A DNA stretch of 64,000 nucleotides from Deroplatys truncata (taxonomy: Eukaryota; Arthropoda; Insecta; Mantodea; Mantidae), in the NCBI GenBank assembly GCA_030765065.1, contig CM060975.1:164086993-164150992 (forward strand), written 5' to 3'. Below, one piece after another: positions 23,816 through 36,425 of the stretch. Under the pieces are notes generated by a model that searched no databases, had not been told where the DNA came from, and saw only the letters and a list, made by a program, of their open reading frames with translations. Within the stretch, counting starts at the first letter, position 1. Each line of letters opens with the position of its first letter. A program made the position numbers and the translations under genes.

Positions 23816-24559
23816 TAGGCCTCAAGGCTGATGGCGTTTATCAATATCTCTTGAATTGGTTTCTCTGGACCGTATGAGACTAACAGCATTCGTAGAAAAC
23901 CTGCACTCGTAAACTTCAATGCTGGAATCATGAACCGAGGTGATAGCTTCGTTACACAGGCAGCCACCATCGTTCATTCTTATGTGGGCGATTCTGGTTG
24001 CATAAAACTCATTTTACTCGAGAATTTTGAAGGACATTTCAGGCTTGGATAGTTTATTTTCAGAAATGCAGTATTTTATTGAAAGCATCCTTACGACTCA
24101 TTTTAAGCCACATTTATTACAAATACCATTAACATAACTATTTTAAAATGAATCTGCAGCACCAGTTGATACAGCACAAAAGCTGGAGAGGGGTATCAGA
24201 TTTACCGTTTTCAAGTTCCTCCCTTATGCAGCCAATGAATATAATAAATTAACCTAATGTAGATGCGTTATACTGTAACAATTATTCCTTTGTGGATAAA
24301 TCTCTTGGATTAGATACAATAGTTTCATGGCTGTGTTAAGGTACACGTGATAACTCAGCTGGAAAACAAAGCCAAAGATCCATGTTTCGACTCCCTGCAG
24401 CTCCCTAATCATTGCACGTACTAATGCACACCGTGCAACTTTTATTAAAGACATTTCTTTCTACAACGCTTAGTTTTGGAGATATTGTACAGTCCCAATT
24501 TAAATGCTCCACCCTGTATATGTTAAAGATTACACAAACTTAAGTTCCATTATATTAAT

Positions 24560-25393
24560 TTAAAAATCTAATGTGATATATTCACAGGGCTTTCTCTACC
24601 CTCCACCTTTATTAGTGGGTTTACAAACTGTTCTTACTAAAGTTCAATTTTCTATATACCACATTTTAATCCAGATAAACCTTTGCAAAAATAGCTACAT
24701 TACACATTTTGATACAGAAACAAAGAGAACGCCGTATACTGGCCGTAAAATTCCATACTGTTTCCATGCAACTCCGAGAAACAACTGAAAATCGATGGGA
24801 CTTTAAAAAGAATAAGTACTGAACAATTCGAACCTTTAATAACGAATATCCCAGAAATGGCTTATGCCGCAAAAAAACTTATTTGAAATAAATTGTGTGT
24901 TTGAAAGAGTTCTACATTTTATTGTGTAGTAGGTTTTCGTCTATCACTTAAAGTTTACCGGTTATACAAGATTATACAAAATTGCTTCCGAATGAAGGGG
25001 ACTTCAAAGGCTATTCCCTGAAAATTCAATGTATAAATTTTATTTGTCATGTAAATATCTTTAATATATGGTATTTTATTCAAAATCGTTAGAGCTACTT
25101 TACGAAAAATGTTCCATGTAAGGGGTAGATGGGAGATTTTCTTGAAAATCTTCATTTTGCATCCTTGGAAAACAGTAAACTCAAGCGCCAAGTTTGGTAT
25201 TTATCAGACTTTTCGGCTTTGAGTTATGCTGTTCACAGACGACGAACTCACAGCCAGACATAGACAGACAGTCACACACATGAACATGTTTCCAAAAATG
25301 CTTTATTTGGATTCATGTATTTCCGGTAAAATCTCGATATCGAATTTTTGGGTGGAATGCAATACTTCCCCTACTTACTACACGTACTAGTGA
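24560..25393 (-). mobile_element. ACTTTCTC-family element, near complete
   Basis: It runs from AATCTAATGTGATATATTCACAG-GGCTTTCTCTACC to TGCAATACTTCCCCTACTTACTACACGTA. It is absent from the matching place in unit 1, so it inserted after that duplication. No coding sequence. Confidence 0.7.
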
Positions 25394-25719
25394 AAATAAC
25401 TAGTGTTCGATTTATTAAACAATAACAGATCAATGTCGCGCCGGTATTGTCAAATAATTTAAATATGGAAAGAAATATTTTAACTTCAAATGTTCCGAAC
25501 ATGTGCTGTATCTTCACAGATGCATCAGTGTCCGACATTTAACAACACATTTTTATTAGCGTATCATACTCATTTGTGACTTGTAAAGAGGTATTATATT
25601 TCAAGTAGGACCTTCAAATAAGCATATCTTGCTTTTGAAACGTATTCTATAAAATGTTCTGAATGACAAAGGCCATCAGTGGTGTTTATATATTAGAATT
25701 TATCTCATTTTGTTTCTTC

Positions 25720-26450
25720 ATTCGCTTACCTATTGGCAGATAGAGGAAGAATTATATTCCAACAAAACGTTTATGTCTCTGTGTTTCTGTATGTGAACAA
25801 TGAAAAATAGGATAACTATAATTAAATAAATTTAAGAGCCAAAGATTCTTTAAGAATGCCAGACGAAGAATTTAAAAAAATCCCACTCCAAACTACCCTT
25901 TAAAAGTACATTCTTCCGTTATGTTTTTTCTCAAAAGTGGCGTAAATGATATGGATTAAAACACCTCAAGTTTGAATATTAACATTACCTACAAATGAAG
26001 TATATATCTGAAATTTTATATGTTTTCATACTCTAGGAAACTAAGCGATAAACAGAAGTTTATTTCTATATTATATAGAACTCGTTAAAGTACACAAATT
26101 GTGTCAAACAGGATTTTCGAAGCATCAGTCGTTTACGAGACATCCACTATTATTCTTTTGAATTTTGCAGTATTTTGAGCAATATGATTATTTTCAAGTG
26201 ACCCCTCTTTTGACAGCAGTATCACTCTTCTATATTCCTTATGTATATGCAATTAACTGTGTATTAAAACCATTTTACGAATGTCATGAGTAACAGAAAG
26301 TAAGTAGAAAATAAGCTTTGGTATAAAAATTGTGGGATAGATGTGAAAATAAATTATATTGGTTAGAGAAGAACCGAGATTTTAATACATCGGATCTTCT
26401 TCCATCTTTCTTTCTTTTTTTCTTATAGTAATACACTTCTGTAAGCTGTA
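25720..26450 (+). mobile_element. Ancient ACTTTCTC-family copy (unit 2)
   Basis: The paralogue of the copy at 8700-9400, sharing its private changes (for example GAAGAATTATATTCC and CTCAAAAGTGGCGTAAATGA). It was carried along in the block duplication. Confidence 0.58.
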
Positions 26451-27599
26451 TTCGGATATTCATGTAAATGAAGAAAAAGAAATACTAATTATTAGGTATT
26501 TATATGTGTAGAAACGAGAAGAGACTGTGGCCACCCGAGTTTTTCATCTTTGTCAAAAGTATTTTATTTTTCCTGTAAAGATTTTTGTCCTTGATGATTT
26601 CATCCCTTTGATAATTCTTTACAATTTTCGTCTCCCTCTTGGGTTAGAAGGTAGGTTAGGTTTAAACCAGAATATGAATATGCAATGATAGTGATTTAAT
26701 CTGACATTGTGAACCCTTCACTGCAGGTCAATGATGTACGAAAGTGACAGGCGATAAACACCCGGAAGTAATGCATGTGCTATGTCAATGCTTTATGGAG
26801 AGAAATCTAAAACTCTGAATTTATCTGGTTTTAATTAATTGCTAATTGAAAATAGTAAAAATAATAAAATAGCTATAATTTTTCATTCTTTTATGACCAA
26901 AGCATTCAACTGGGATGTAACTTTACGGAAAGATTATCTTTGCATAAGTAAAGACATAATGACTATCACGTGCTTTCAATGCATTTCCATCTCTGAACTT
27001 TGTGTGATAGCATAAAGTAGCAGGATCAAATATGGTGGGATTTTAAAATTATAAGAAAACTAATGGAGGTGAAAAAAGTTTTAGTTTGTAATGGCCGAGT
27101 GCATCAGTCCCGGTAAATAAGTATAAGCAGTTACGATACCGCGGTTAAACCATTGCCGTAGTAAAGTCATAAAACCTGTGGATCATTGCTAACCCTTGAT
27201 GTGAATACCGCGCTTTGGTAGCGCCTGGTTTGCTCAATATTGTTATCCTCCGAAGCAATTCATAGTAGTATTCAGAAGGCAGTGATTAATTTCGACAGCT
27301 TGCTTGTTGGTTGTTCCATGAGTGCAGGCAATTGCTGCTGTTAGTTGCCTACTTTTAACCTATATTTCATCCATTTGCAGACAGTTCTGTTTCGGAATAA
27401 CTTCGCAATGCACCCAATGAAAAATATAGGCGATAAACCACCAACATTGCCAGATATTGGTACTGTGAAAGTTACGTGTTACAGGATTTAGCTGACAAAT
27501 CCACAATCGAAAACAAAAAGATGATTGGTATTACCATTAAAGACAAAATGAAAAAACTTACCAAAAATTCTGATTTTACATACACATTACTTTCTTTAT

Positions 27600-28465
27600 T
27601 CACTATCGTTTATTGCTTTCTCAACTACGTATAGTAAGCAGGGGAAGTATTGCATTCGACCCTAAATTCGATACCGAAGTTTCACTGGAAATACATGTTT
27701 TGAATCCAAATAAAGCACTTTTAGAAAACGTCCGTGTGTGAATATGCGTGTGTGTGTCTGTGTGTCTCAAAAACGAAAAGTCAGATAAATACCAAAATTG
27801 GTATTTAGGTTCAGTATCTTTCAAAGATGCGACATGAAGATTTTCAAGAAAATCCCACCACCCCAGACTACTCTTTATATGGGACATATTTAGAAAATTT
27901 TGATTCTCTCAAATATGTCTAAGGATTTTGATCAAAATATCATATATTTAAGATATTTTTATGACAACACAATGTTTGTCTTGAATTTTCTGGGAATATC
28001 CCAAAGGTACTCTTCTTTCTGAATGAATTTTAAATAACTGGTAAACCGTAAAAGATAGACAAGCTTTTTCTACACAAAAATGTAGAGCTGATTAAAACAC
28101 ACAATTTATTTCATATAAATTTTTTGTGGAATGAACCACTTCCGAGAAATTTCTTGTTGTTTGTTTGTTTTCCAATACTTATGTTTTTCTGAAATGGGAA
28201 TTCGTTGTTCGATTTTTTTATGTCCTGGACATGCAAAGATAATGAAAGATCAACCAGCTCTTAAAAGATTCGACTATCGCTTAAAACCTACCATATTCCT
28301 CTTGTACCCACATGAAAATTAGAATAAGATTTGCAAATCTGTTTCTGCAAATGTTCATCTCGATTAATATGAAGTAGATGGAGAATAAGCATTTGTAAAA
28401 TGTACAAGAGTAGAGAAAGTAATGTGAGTGTAACACATCAGATTTTCTTATATAACTTCTACATA
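27600..28465 (+). mobile_element. ACTTTCTC-family element
   Basis: It starts at GCTTTCTCAACTACGTATAGTAAGCAG and ends TAGAGAAAGTAATGTGAGTGTAACACATCAGAT. A GT-rich segment lies near 27735-27765. No open frame covers it. Confidence 0.7.
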
Positions 28466-28484
28466 CCGTTCTTACGAAAACTTA

Positions 28485-29020
28485 TGTTTCTATCCGCTTC
28501 ATGTTAATCGAGATAAGCCTTTATAGAAATAGTTACATTATACAATTCATTGTAAGTACAATGGGAATAGAGGAAATCGAATGGAAGCAGATATTTAAAA
28601 GCGAGTGGCATATGTGGCCTTGAAGTTGCATCCTATTTCGATTATATAGCGAGAAACAATTGGAAAGATTTTTAAAATAACAAGTATTAAAAAACAAACC
28701 AATATCTCGGGAATGGCTGATGCCACATAAGTTATTTGAAATAAAGTTTCTGTTTTAAAGAGTTCTGCAGTTTTTGTGTAGTACGTTTTTGTGCATCTCT
28801 TAAAATTTAGTAGTTAAACAAAATTATTAAAAATACTTTCCGAATGAAGAGGACTTCTTAACAGGCTATTCCGAAAAAATTCAAGATATGTTTGGTATGT
28901 AAATATCTTACATATATTGTATTTTAATTAAAATCATTTGAAGCCCTTTTAAGAAAATACATTTCGCAAAATGATCCGAGTAAAGGGTAGCTTGGGGTTG
29001 TGGGATTTTCTTAAAATGGT
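28485..29020 (-). mobile_element. ACTTTCTC-family element, truncated
   Basis: Reverse orientation: it begins inside the family at TCCGCTTCATGTTAATCGAG and stops at TGTGGGATTTTCTTAAAATG. It faces the copy at 27600-28465 tail to tail. Confidence 0.62.
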
Positions 29021-29649
29021 TCTTTGCTTTAGGGAACTGGAGTTTTTCACCACTTACGACTAAAATTGAAGTTACCCTTTTCCTTTTCAGCCCAAATTTT
29101 CGAAATGAAACGTCCTTCAGTTTTTCACCTTCTATATTCTTTATTTTCTTCATTCGTGCAAACCGATGACAATATTGAAGATGCAGGAATGTAATGGTTA
29201 AACTCCGTTCTGGATAACCGCGGTTTTCTTTAAAAACTTTGAAAACCGCTCACCAGCGAGTGTAAACACTTTATTCGATTAAACGCCGATGAAGTGGAAA
29301 CCGAGCTTGGTGCAACAGAAATAGGACTTTACCCTGGCAAACCATAAACTTTACTGCAATATTCTCCTAACCGTGAATGACGCATCTGGCCGTTAGTATC
29401 ATCATTACTCATCTACAGAAAGTTTATTATTTTGAATACCTTTCTTTGTATTGTTACAATGTCTCTCTTTAAAAAGCCTTCTAACACACATATACGTATA
29501 TTACTAAACTACCAAATGAATTGAATTGTATCAGAACATTTCATAATGTAAACTCTTAAATGAGTTGAACTTAATATTAGTTTCCAATTATGGGATAGCT
29601 TCTGAACAATTATTGCCACATACACTTATAAATGACCTGTTATACAGAG

Positions 29650-30465
29650 GGTTGTTCCCAATCTATGGCAACAAACTTAAGACTCCCTTACTTTATGAAA
29701 AACCACGCCTCCATCAGCAGTGATGTTCTATCTGGCAGCCTTTTGCTTGAGCTATCAATCTGCAGCACAGCTTCCACCGGGGCAAACTGCTACGAAATAC
29801 AGGGATGTCCAAGAGATCTTTTCAGTAACCCAAATGCACAAAACAGCATCAGTGATGCATCAGATGACTTAATACGGATGTTGCTGAAAGGTATGGAATG
29901 TATTCCCATTTCCCTCTCTGTGTTCTCCAGAAATTTGTAAGTTGAAGCAAAGGTATGGCTGTTATGGCACTTTTGTAGACTCAATCCTGGTTGATTATGG
30001 TGTTCACAGTGGTAACAAAGATCCCTAATTACAGTACAGTGGCCCTCTGAACTGCAGGACATGGTTCAGAGGCATGGGCCTTCACCTTCGAAATTATCTC
30101 CGGGGTGATACCAGTGGACGGTCGTGGATTTCACTGTTTCTTGCCCTTTGCAATAAGTCCTGATGTGGCTTTACCTCTTTTGTTGAATGCATATGAATCA
30201 CCTTCTTAGATATGGTAAAGGCACGCCTCTTGCACTACTTAATAATCTTAGAATGTCAGTATTCTGCATCGGAAAGGACCATAATGTACCCTTATCAGAA
30301 TGGTCCTATTGTTGACCCATTTGATGCAGCAAGAGCCAGAGTACACAACTGAGCAAACACCGTGATGCCCTCATATTGCTGAACTTTGGTTCGGTTTCAC
30401 ATGATTCGGCGCGGAGCTATTGTGCTCGTCTGATATTGTTACCATAGATCGTATCATCTGTGATG
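29650..30465. other. Unclassified, more GC-rich block
   Basis: Homology to unit 1 ends at about 29645 (CTTATAAATGACCTGTTATACA). The following 800 bp are richer in G+C and contain overlapping short frames on both strands (about 100 and 90 codons) without recognisable domains, signal peptide or splice pattern. It could be a decayed element or retrocopy; I make no functional call. Confidence 0.4.
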
Positions 30466-30508
30466 TACAACATACGCTTCATTTTAGGATAAAGAACTGG
30501 ATGCTATA

Positions 30509-32391
30509 CAGGGTGAATCACCTAAAACTTGCACCGCAAATATTTCGGAAATGGAAAGTGCTATTGATGTGCAGTTTTCACAGCATTAATTAGTGGTCAG
30601 GGGCTCGTACATTTACCCTATAAACAGAATTTAACAATGCTGAGAAAGTGTATTTTTTTTAGCAAACATACACTTTTTTAAATCGAACAATGCCTAGTTA
30701 CATCCACAGAATAAAGGTAGGGTAAATTAGAATGCCAGTGGCGTTTGTTGCAAGATTTTAGTGCATGTGGTTTACGAGGAATCTTATTTTGAAACTTTTA
30801 CGCACCAAAACTTTTACAACCTGTGGTAGCACAAACTAAAGAAAAACAAAAGGGAATTACAATACTTCTGTGGATTCTTACAAGTAAAGAGAACATAGCC
30901 CTTTAAAGGTTGTGTTCAAAATGACTACCGGCAGCTTCAATACACGCATCCAGTCTGCTATGGAAAGATGCTGCACACGTTCGAGCATTTCAGCGGACAT
31001 TTCAGAGCATGTAGCAGTAATACGTCGTTTCATATCGTCTGGTGTAGTTGATACATCCTTGTAGCCAGTGTTTTTCAGCCTTCTCCACAGAAAACGGTCT
31101 AAAGGGGTCACCGGTGAACGGGCCGGCCAAGGTACAGGTCCTCTTAGTCCAATCCAACGATTTGGAAACAGTCCGTTAAGACAAGCTGTAGTACTTCGTG
31201 CACTATGGGCTGGACGGCCATCATGTTGGTACAACAGGTTCCTCCTAGTCTGCAAAGCAACGTCTTCTAGCATCTGTGGCAGATGGTCTGTCAGGAGGCT
31301 GCGATACTTGTGTGAGTTTATTGTTCCTTCTATGAACAAAGCGCCTATGAGCTGTTTGTTCACTATCCCACACCACACATTTAAACTCCATGGACGCTGC
31401 CGTTCCACCTGACGAAGCCAACGGGGATTGTCAACAGACCAATAGTGCATGTTTCTGCGGTTTACCTGTCCATGATTAGTAAATGTTGCCTCATCACTAA
31501 ACAAGATACATGATGAATCTGGAGTATCATATCCTGATGCCAACGTACAAAAGTTAACACGAATCTCAAAATCGTTTCCATGCAGCTCTTGATGGAGAGA
31601 GATGTGATAGGAATGGAACCTATGTCGAGAGAATGTGCAGTTCACTTGCCTAAATTATGCCACTTGCATTTACGATTGTGCGGGAACTAATTTACGGATC
31701 TACTACAACGGCAGCCAAAACATCAATTTCTGCCTCTTCTCCAGTCACTTTTTTGTTTCTGTTACGTTTTCTAGGTGTTACAGTACCACTTTCATGTAAT
31801 TGGTTGAAGAGGTTGATAAATAATTGCCGAGATGGTTGACGTCTATTGGGATACGTTTCCGTATACACCATACAGGAACGAACTCCATTCTTTCTACACT
31901 CTCCATACACTAGGAGCATGTCGGCTTTTTCTGCATCAGTAAACCCCATCTTATATTCACGACTTACTGCTTACACTGTCACAAACTAACTGACCAGAAA
32001 GTCGCAATGCAATCAATGAACAGAAGACACAATGCAAACAAACATAACAACGTACCTAGCAACTAAGCAGGTTGAATTGCACATACATTTGTCGGGGTGC
32101 AAACTTTTCAAAATACGATTTCTCGTAAACCACTTGCACTAGAATACTGCAACAAAGACCATTGACATTCTAATTTACCCTACATTTATTCTGATGATGT
32201 AACTAGGCGTTGTTCCATTTAAAAATTGCATGCTTGCTCAAAAAATACACTTTCTCAGTATTATTAAAATCTGTTTATAGACTATATGTACGAGCCCCTG
32301 ATTACCAATCAATGCTGTGAAAACTCCACATCAATAGCACTTTCCATTTCCGAAATATTTTTGCGGTGCAAGTTTTAGGTGATTCATCCTG
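30509..32391 (-). mobile_element. Tc1/mariner-type element with about 300-bp TIRs
   Basis: The ends are CAGGGTGAATCACC and, in reverse, CAGGATGAATCACC. The inverted repeats stay alignable for about 300 bp on each side (30509-30812 and about 32095-32391). TA flanks both ends (30507-30508, 32392-32393). The interior carries a transposase on the minus strand (see next entry). It is the most intact transposon in the window. Confidence 0.85.
30878..31949 (-). pseudogene. DDE transposase with DUF4817-type N-terminus, broken
   Basis: N-terminal part 31949-31692: FTDAEKADMLLVYGECRKNG and YPNRRQPSRQLF, a helix-turn-helix region as in insect DUF4817 proteins. Two in-frame stops (positions where relatives have Gln) and a frameshift near 31650 separate it from the catalytic part 31645-30878: ILFSDEATF (first Asp), RRNMHYWSVDNP, NVWCGIV, LLYQHDGRPAH (second Asp) and SPVTPLDRFLW (third acidic residue; the usual SPD is altered). 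About 40 residues separate the last two candidate Asp. The role would be cut-and-paste transposition in the nucleus. It is probably dead, but recently so. Confidence 0.8.
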
Positions 32392-33049
32392 TATACTGGC
32401 CATAAAATTCCACACTGTTTCTATGCAATCACAAGAAATAACTGAGAATCGATGAATAAAAATGACAAATATTGAACAATTCGTACCTTAAATAACCGAT
32501 ATCTCAGAAATCGCTTATGCTACAAAAAAAACTATTTTAAATAAATTGTGTGCTTTAAAGAGATCTACACTTTTTGTGTGGTATACTTTCGTCTATTGCT
32601 TAACGTTTGCCAGTTAAACAAGACTCCGAATGAAGAGGACTTGCTAGGCTATTCCCAGAAAATTCAAGATACACATTGTATTTGTCATGTAAATATCTTC
32701 CATATGTGGTATTAATCAAAACCATCAGAGAAATTTTTTAGAAAATTAAAATTTTCAAAAAATGTTCCATGTAAAGGGTAGTTGGGATGGGGGATTTTCT
32801 TGAAAATCTTCATGTCGATCGCTGAAAGATACTCAACTCAAATACCCAGTTTGGTATTATCCGACCTTTCGTTTCTGAGCTATGCCGTTCACAGACACAC
32901 ACATACACACGGACAAGTTTGCTAAAATGTTTTATTTGAATTCAGGGGTATCAGACATGTATTTCCGTGAAACTTCGGTATCGAATTTTTGGGTGCAATG
33001 CTATACCTTCTCTATCTGCTATGTACGTGGTAGAGAAAGTAGAATTTAG

Positions 33050-35590
33050 TATTTGCGCAGAATGCTTATATTATTAAAAATAAATTAAAGATTGTGTTAT
33101 GTAAATGGAACTAAAGAAAAGAAAAATGAATGACGTAAAAAGGGAAAATATGTTATAAGAATGAACAAATCACATTGCTTACGCAGTATTTTAAACATAA
33201 TATGAAATAAAAATATCAATAATAGAAAAATACTACAATAGAAATATGTTAAAGAATGAATTATTTGAATTGTAAGTATGCTATTTTTATCAGAATGTGA
33301 TTTATTTTAAGTTATATATTGTGTATAAAGTTTATATTTTCTTTCATTATGTTTAGCAACTAGCCTAGCAACTAAACAATGTTCCATTATTTTTAACCTT
33401 TAAACAGTTTTCGTAAAGAAGAAAACATATTGAGCAACGGTCAACAGAAATAATTTAAATTGCAAGGCATATTGTGTTACATTATATGTAAAATTATCAA
33501 TAATGAATTGTGAAACAATATAAAGAATCAACGAACAAAATTAGAAAATTGTGAGTAAGCGAAATTGAAGTAAAAGGCAAATATTGTTCTCAATTTTTAT
33601 TATTCAAATTGCCGAATGAAAATAAATCACTTTTACGCGAGCATTATTATTTTTGTATTAATGTTTAAAATTTTCTTACCTTGCTCAATCACAAAACCCT
33701 GAAAAAGAGTAGATTGCTAATAAATGAGTTACATGTATTTTAAAACCACCTAAGATTCACCGGACATATTTATCAAATTAAAATATAGCTTTAACAAAGT
33801 TCTAAAGCGTAACGTACGCTATAACAGTGCAATGATTAATTACTGAGGAGTTAATATTCCCCCAAGAATTACTTCTGCCATATCAGGCAGATATGGTAAT
33901 ACAAACTGATTTATTGGAGTTGAAACTTCAAATTGGGCAATCACAAGTTGTGTACGGGTCGACCTGATCAACAGAGAGCTTCGACATCCCGAGCCAGTGC
34001 CGGACCAGAACCCCCGCCAACAAACCTTGCACCAACCAGCAATGCCAGTGATTTTGAATGTTTGCAGAGAGCGATTTTAACTGACGACATGACAGGACTG
34101 CGTTCTTGCAGGCATCCCCTTTTCTGTAAATGTTTACTGTATTTAATTACCAATGCGATCATGAGTAATATTTTTGGCAGCATTCTCTTCGGCGTGATGA
34201 TATTTATATCGTGAAACTCTTCACTCTTGCTACGTATCTTACACAGTAACGTGTCACCCTCGGCCGTATCAACTTCATAATATTCAGAAACAATTTGTTT
34301 TGTACGCTACTTTAAGCATTTCTGGAGACAGTCTAGCACCAACCGATTCTAGAAAAATAAAACACAGTCGCCACAACAAGCTGAGATTTAAAGTATATGG
34401 GACAAGTATATTCTCGTGGTGGTAACTTAGGTGACACATTTAAGTTCTTATAATTTCATGATTTTGGAAATAATTGATGTTATGAATGATTTACATGTAC
34501 AAATAAGAAAGGTCTAACTTAGCTATCCGGGGGAAAAGCCGCTCATGAAAGAAATTCCTTTTATTTCAAGGTATAGACAAAAATTGTTTTCCATGGAAAG
34601 GTATATCTTCTCATACATATGCTTTAAATGAAGCAAGGCCTCAGTTCTTATTTATTTGAAAATTTATACGATCTAACTAGAGGAAGTTTCTATAACATAA
34701 ATCCAAGGAAGATGTCTAATTTGACTGATTCAGTATACATAAGACCACCGCGAGTGAAAAACTCTTATTCATTCTCGTTTCCATTGCTTGCTTTCTGTGT
34801 TCATAGATGTTGAATTCCTGGAGCTGTGATGGCATTAGGTTGTAAACTGGTAAACCGGGGAAATATTAAGGAACGCCGTATAAAGATGAAACTAATTTTT
34901 TTAAGAGCAGGGAGTGCGCTTCAGTACTTTTGTAATTAGTAAACCAATAGATATTAATCAGTATCCAGTGCCGTTATTTAGCTGTCCAGCATTGGTAGTG
35001 TCGTGTAGAGAAATTAATTTCATGTTCTACACATCACCAGTCAGTTCCAAACGCCTCATCCCGATTACTTAATCTACACCCAATAATTTCCATCCCGATA
35101 AGAAACAGCTACATCCTGTGTACTTATTCGTTACGTAACTTGTAACAATGAGTTAAAAAAATCCTCAAGTTAAGCTTACAGTTTCATTGTTTATCGTAAC
35201 ATGGTTTTATGTAAGAAATTCGATAGAATTAGTAATGTTTACAGGTAGCCCAAAAGGTAACTTTAATGTATAGTGTGTGACAAGTGAACCAGTCAAGGCC
35301 TCCGGGAAATGCAGGGGAGAAGCAAGGTAATCCTATCCGAAAGTTTGACATCTTTATGATCGTTGTTATGCTGCACTTGACAACATTGCACTAATGCTTT
35401 TTACGCTATAATTACTCGTAGTCATTACTGCTGTTTCTTAATTTCACTGCTGGCAAAGCAAGGCATTCATATCAACACTAAATAATGCAGAGAATAATGC
35501 ATGTAGGTATTGTAATGGGTTTATGATAAATTCTCTTCCCGTTTACGAGACCTAAACAAGTAAAAGTGACTACCACAGACAAATAAATAA
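33050..35590. other. Intergenic, A+T-rich, no gene recognised
   Basis: Long A/T-rich stretch. A more GC-rich patch at about 33950-34110 has a short frame on each strand with no recognisable domain. No splice or promoter context supports a gene here. Confidence 0.6.
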
Positions 35591-35599
35591 TATAGTATT

Positions 35600-36000
35600 T
35601 TGGATTTGAGAAAAATTAGCGATTATTTTGCCCCATTATTTTCTTATAATGCCCCATATCGCACTGCAGAGGTAAATAAATCCCTTTTAGGACTTCTACT
35701 AAATCTCGTTTGCAAACTAAGGAGGTTCCTTTTGACAGTTCTATTGGTAAACCAAAAATGTACAGGCATATTGAAAATAAAGACACCTAAACAGAAGTTT
35801 TGCCTTCTTTGAGTACCAGCATCGTTATCTTGCCCCCAAACATGTGTGATTTGAATCCTATAGAACGGTCATGGGGAAACTAAGGATTAGGGGAAGAAAA
35901 GTTACAGGTGACTTATCCTATAGAAATTGCGCCATATAACACTTGAGGGTGTATGGCTTGTAACCGAAACAGACTGACAAGTTTATTGCAGGCATGCAGA
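35600..36000 (+). pseudogene. DDE-transposase relic (C-terminal)
   Basis: Fragments in shifting plus-strand frames: YNAPYRTAEVNKS, then VPFDSSIGKPKMYRHIENK, then ILPPNMCDLNPIERSWGN near 35828-35881. This order resembles the DDE region of insect transposases, where an LPPY-type motif precedes LNPIE. Frameshifts and a stop after WGN mark it as dead. It ends about 70 bp before the poly(A) signal of gene 3. Confidence 0.55.
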
Positions 36001-36073
36001 GAAGGTATTGGAAGAAATATGTTTTATCAAGGTATTGTTTTAAAATATAAGGTAATTAAGTTATACAAAATAA

Positions 36074-36079
36074 TTTATT
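36074..36079 (-). terminator. Gene 3 poly(A) signal AATAAA
   Basis: AATAAA on the minus strand about 90 nt past the stop, in the same relative position as the other genes. Confidence 0.7.
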
Positions 36080-36167
36080 TTTGTAAACATATAACAACTT
36101 ATTTACATAACTCTTTTATTAATCTGGCAGTGTCGAATTAAATTATAGATAATTGTTTCTTGTTGTC

Positions 36168-36425
36168 TTAGTAAGGTCCTTCCAGCCCTCCCCTCCGTTG
36201 AGGTCCGCCACGAGCATAGCCTCCAGCGCCGGTATCTTCATAACGGATTCTGGGTTTGTAACCCTCAACGTCAGCTTCATACTCTACTATCTGAAGTCGG
36301 CCATCGGGAAGAAGTACTCGGTAAGAACCCTGAGCCTGCTCATCTTGACGGGCTTCTTCCTGGGAGAAAGCTGCACCAGATTCAGCATCCTCTACCTCGT
36401 AGGTAAATTCATACGATGCTGGCTC
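36168..36425 (-). CDS. Gene 3 exon 3: R&R chitin-binding domain
   Basis: 85 residues after acceptor TTTGCACAG, from EPASYEF to GGLEGPY-stop. The exon lacks an in-frame upstream ATG and so is easily missed; the frame is open over the full 258 nt and matches the other three copies. Confidence 0.9.
   Translation of the reverse strand, partial: EPASYEFTYEVEDAESGAAFSQEEARQDEQAQGSYRVLLPDGRLQIVEYEADVEGYKPRIRYEDTGAGGYARGGPQRRGGLEGPY

Larger units (their letters stand above)
27090..29410. other. Insertion block absent from unit 1
   Basis: Unit 1 runs straight from GGTGAAAAATAATTTAGTTT to ATTATTTTCAATACGTTTCTTTG (about 10060-10120). In unit 2 these two points are about 2.3 kb apart. The extra DNA holds two ACTTTCTC-family copies and unclassified sequence (27090-27590 and 29020-29410). 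Confidence 0.6.
30465..33045 (-). mobile_element. ACTTTCTC-family element split by a Tc1/mariner-type transposon
   Basis: Reverse copy. The left remnant ends AAGAACTGGATGCTA, and the right part resumes CTGGCCATAAAATTCC and runs to TGTACGTGGTAGAGAAAGTAG. Family members elsewhere read straight across this junction, so the interruption at 30509-32391 is an insertion. Confidence 0.75.

Noticed and set aside
33933-34214. 93-codon plus-strand frame (and its antisense partner) in a GC-richer patch
   Set aside because: No recognisable domain or paralogue in the window; I cannot support it as a gene.
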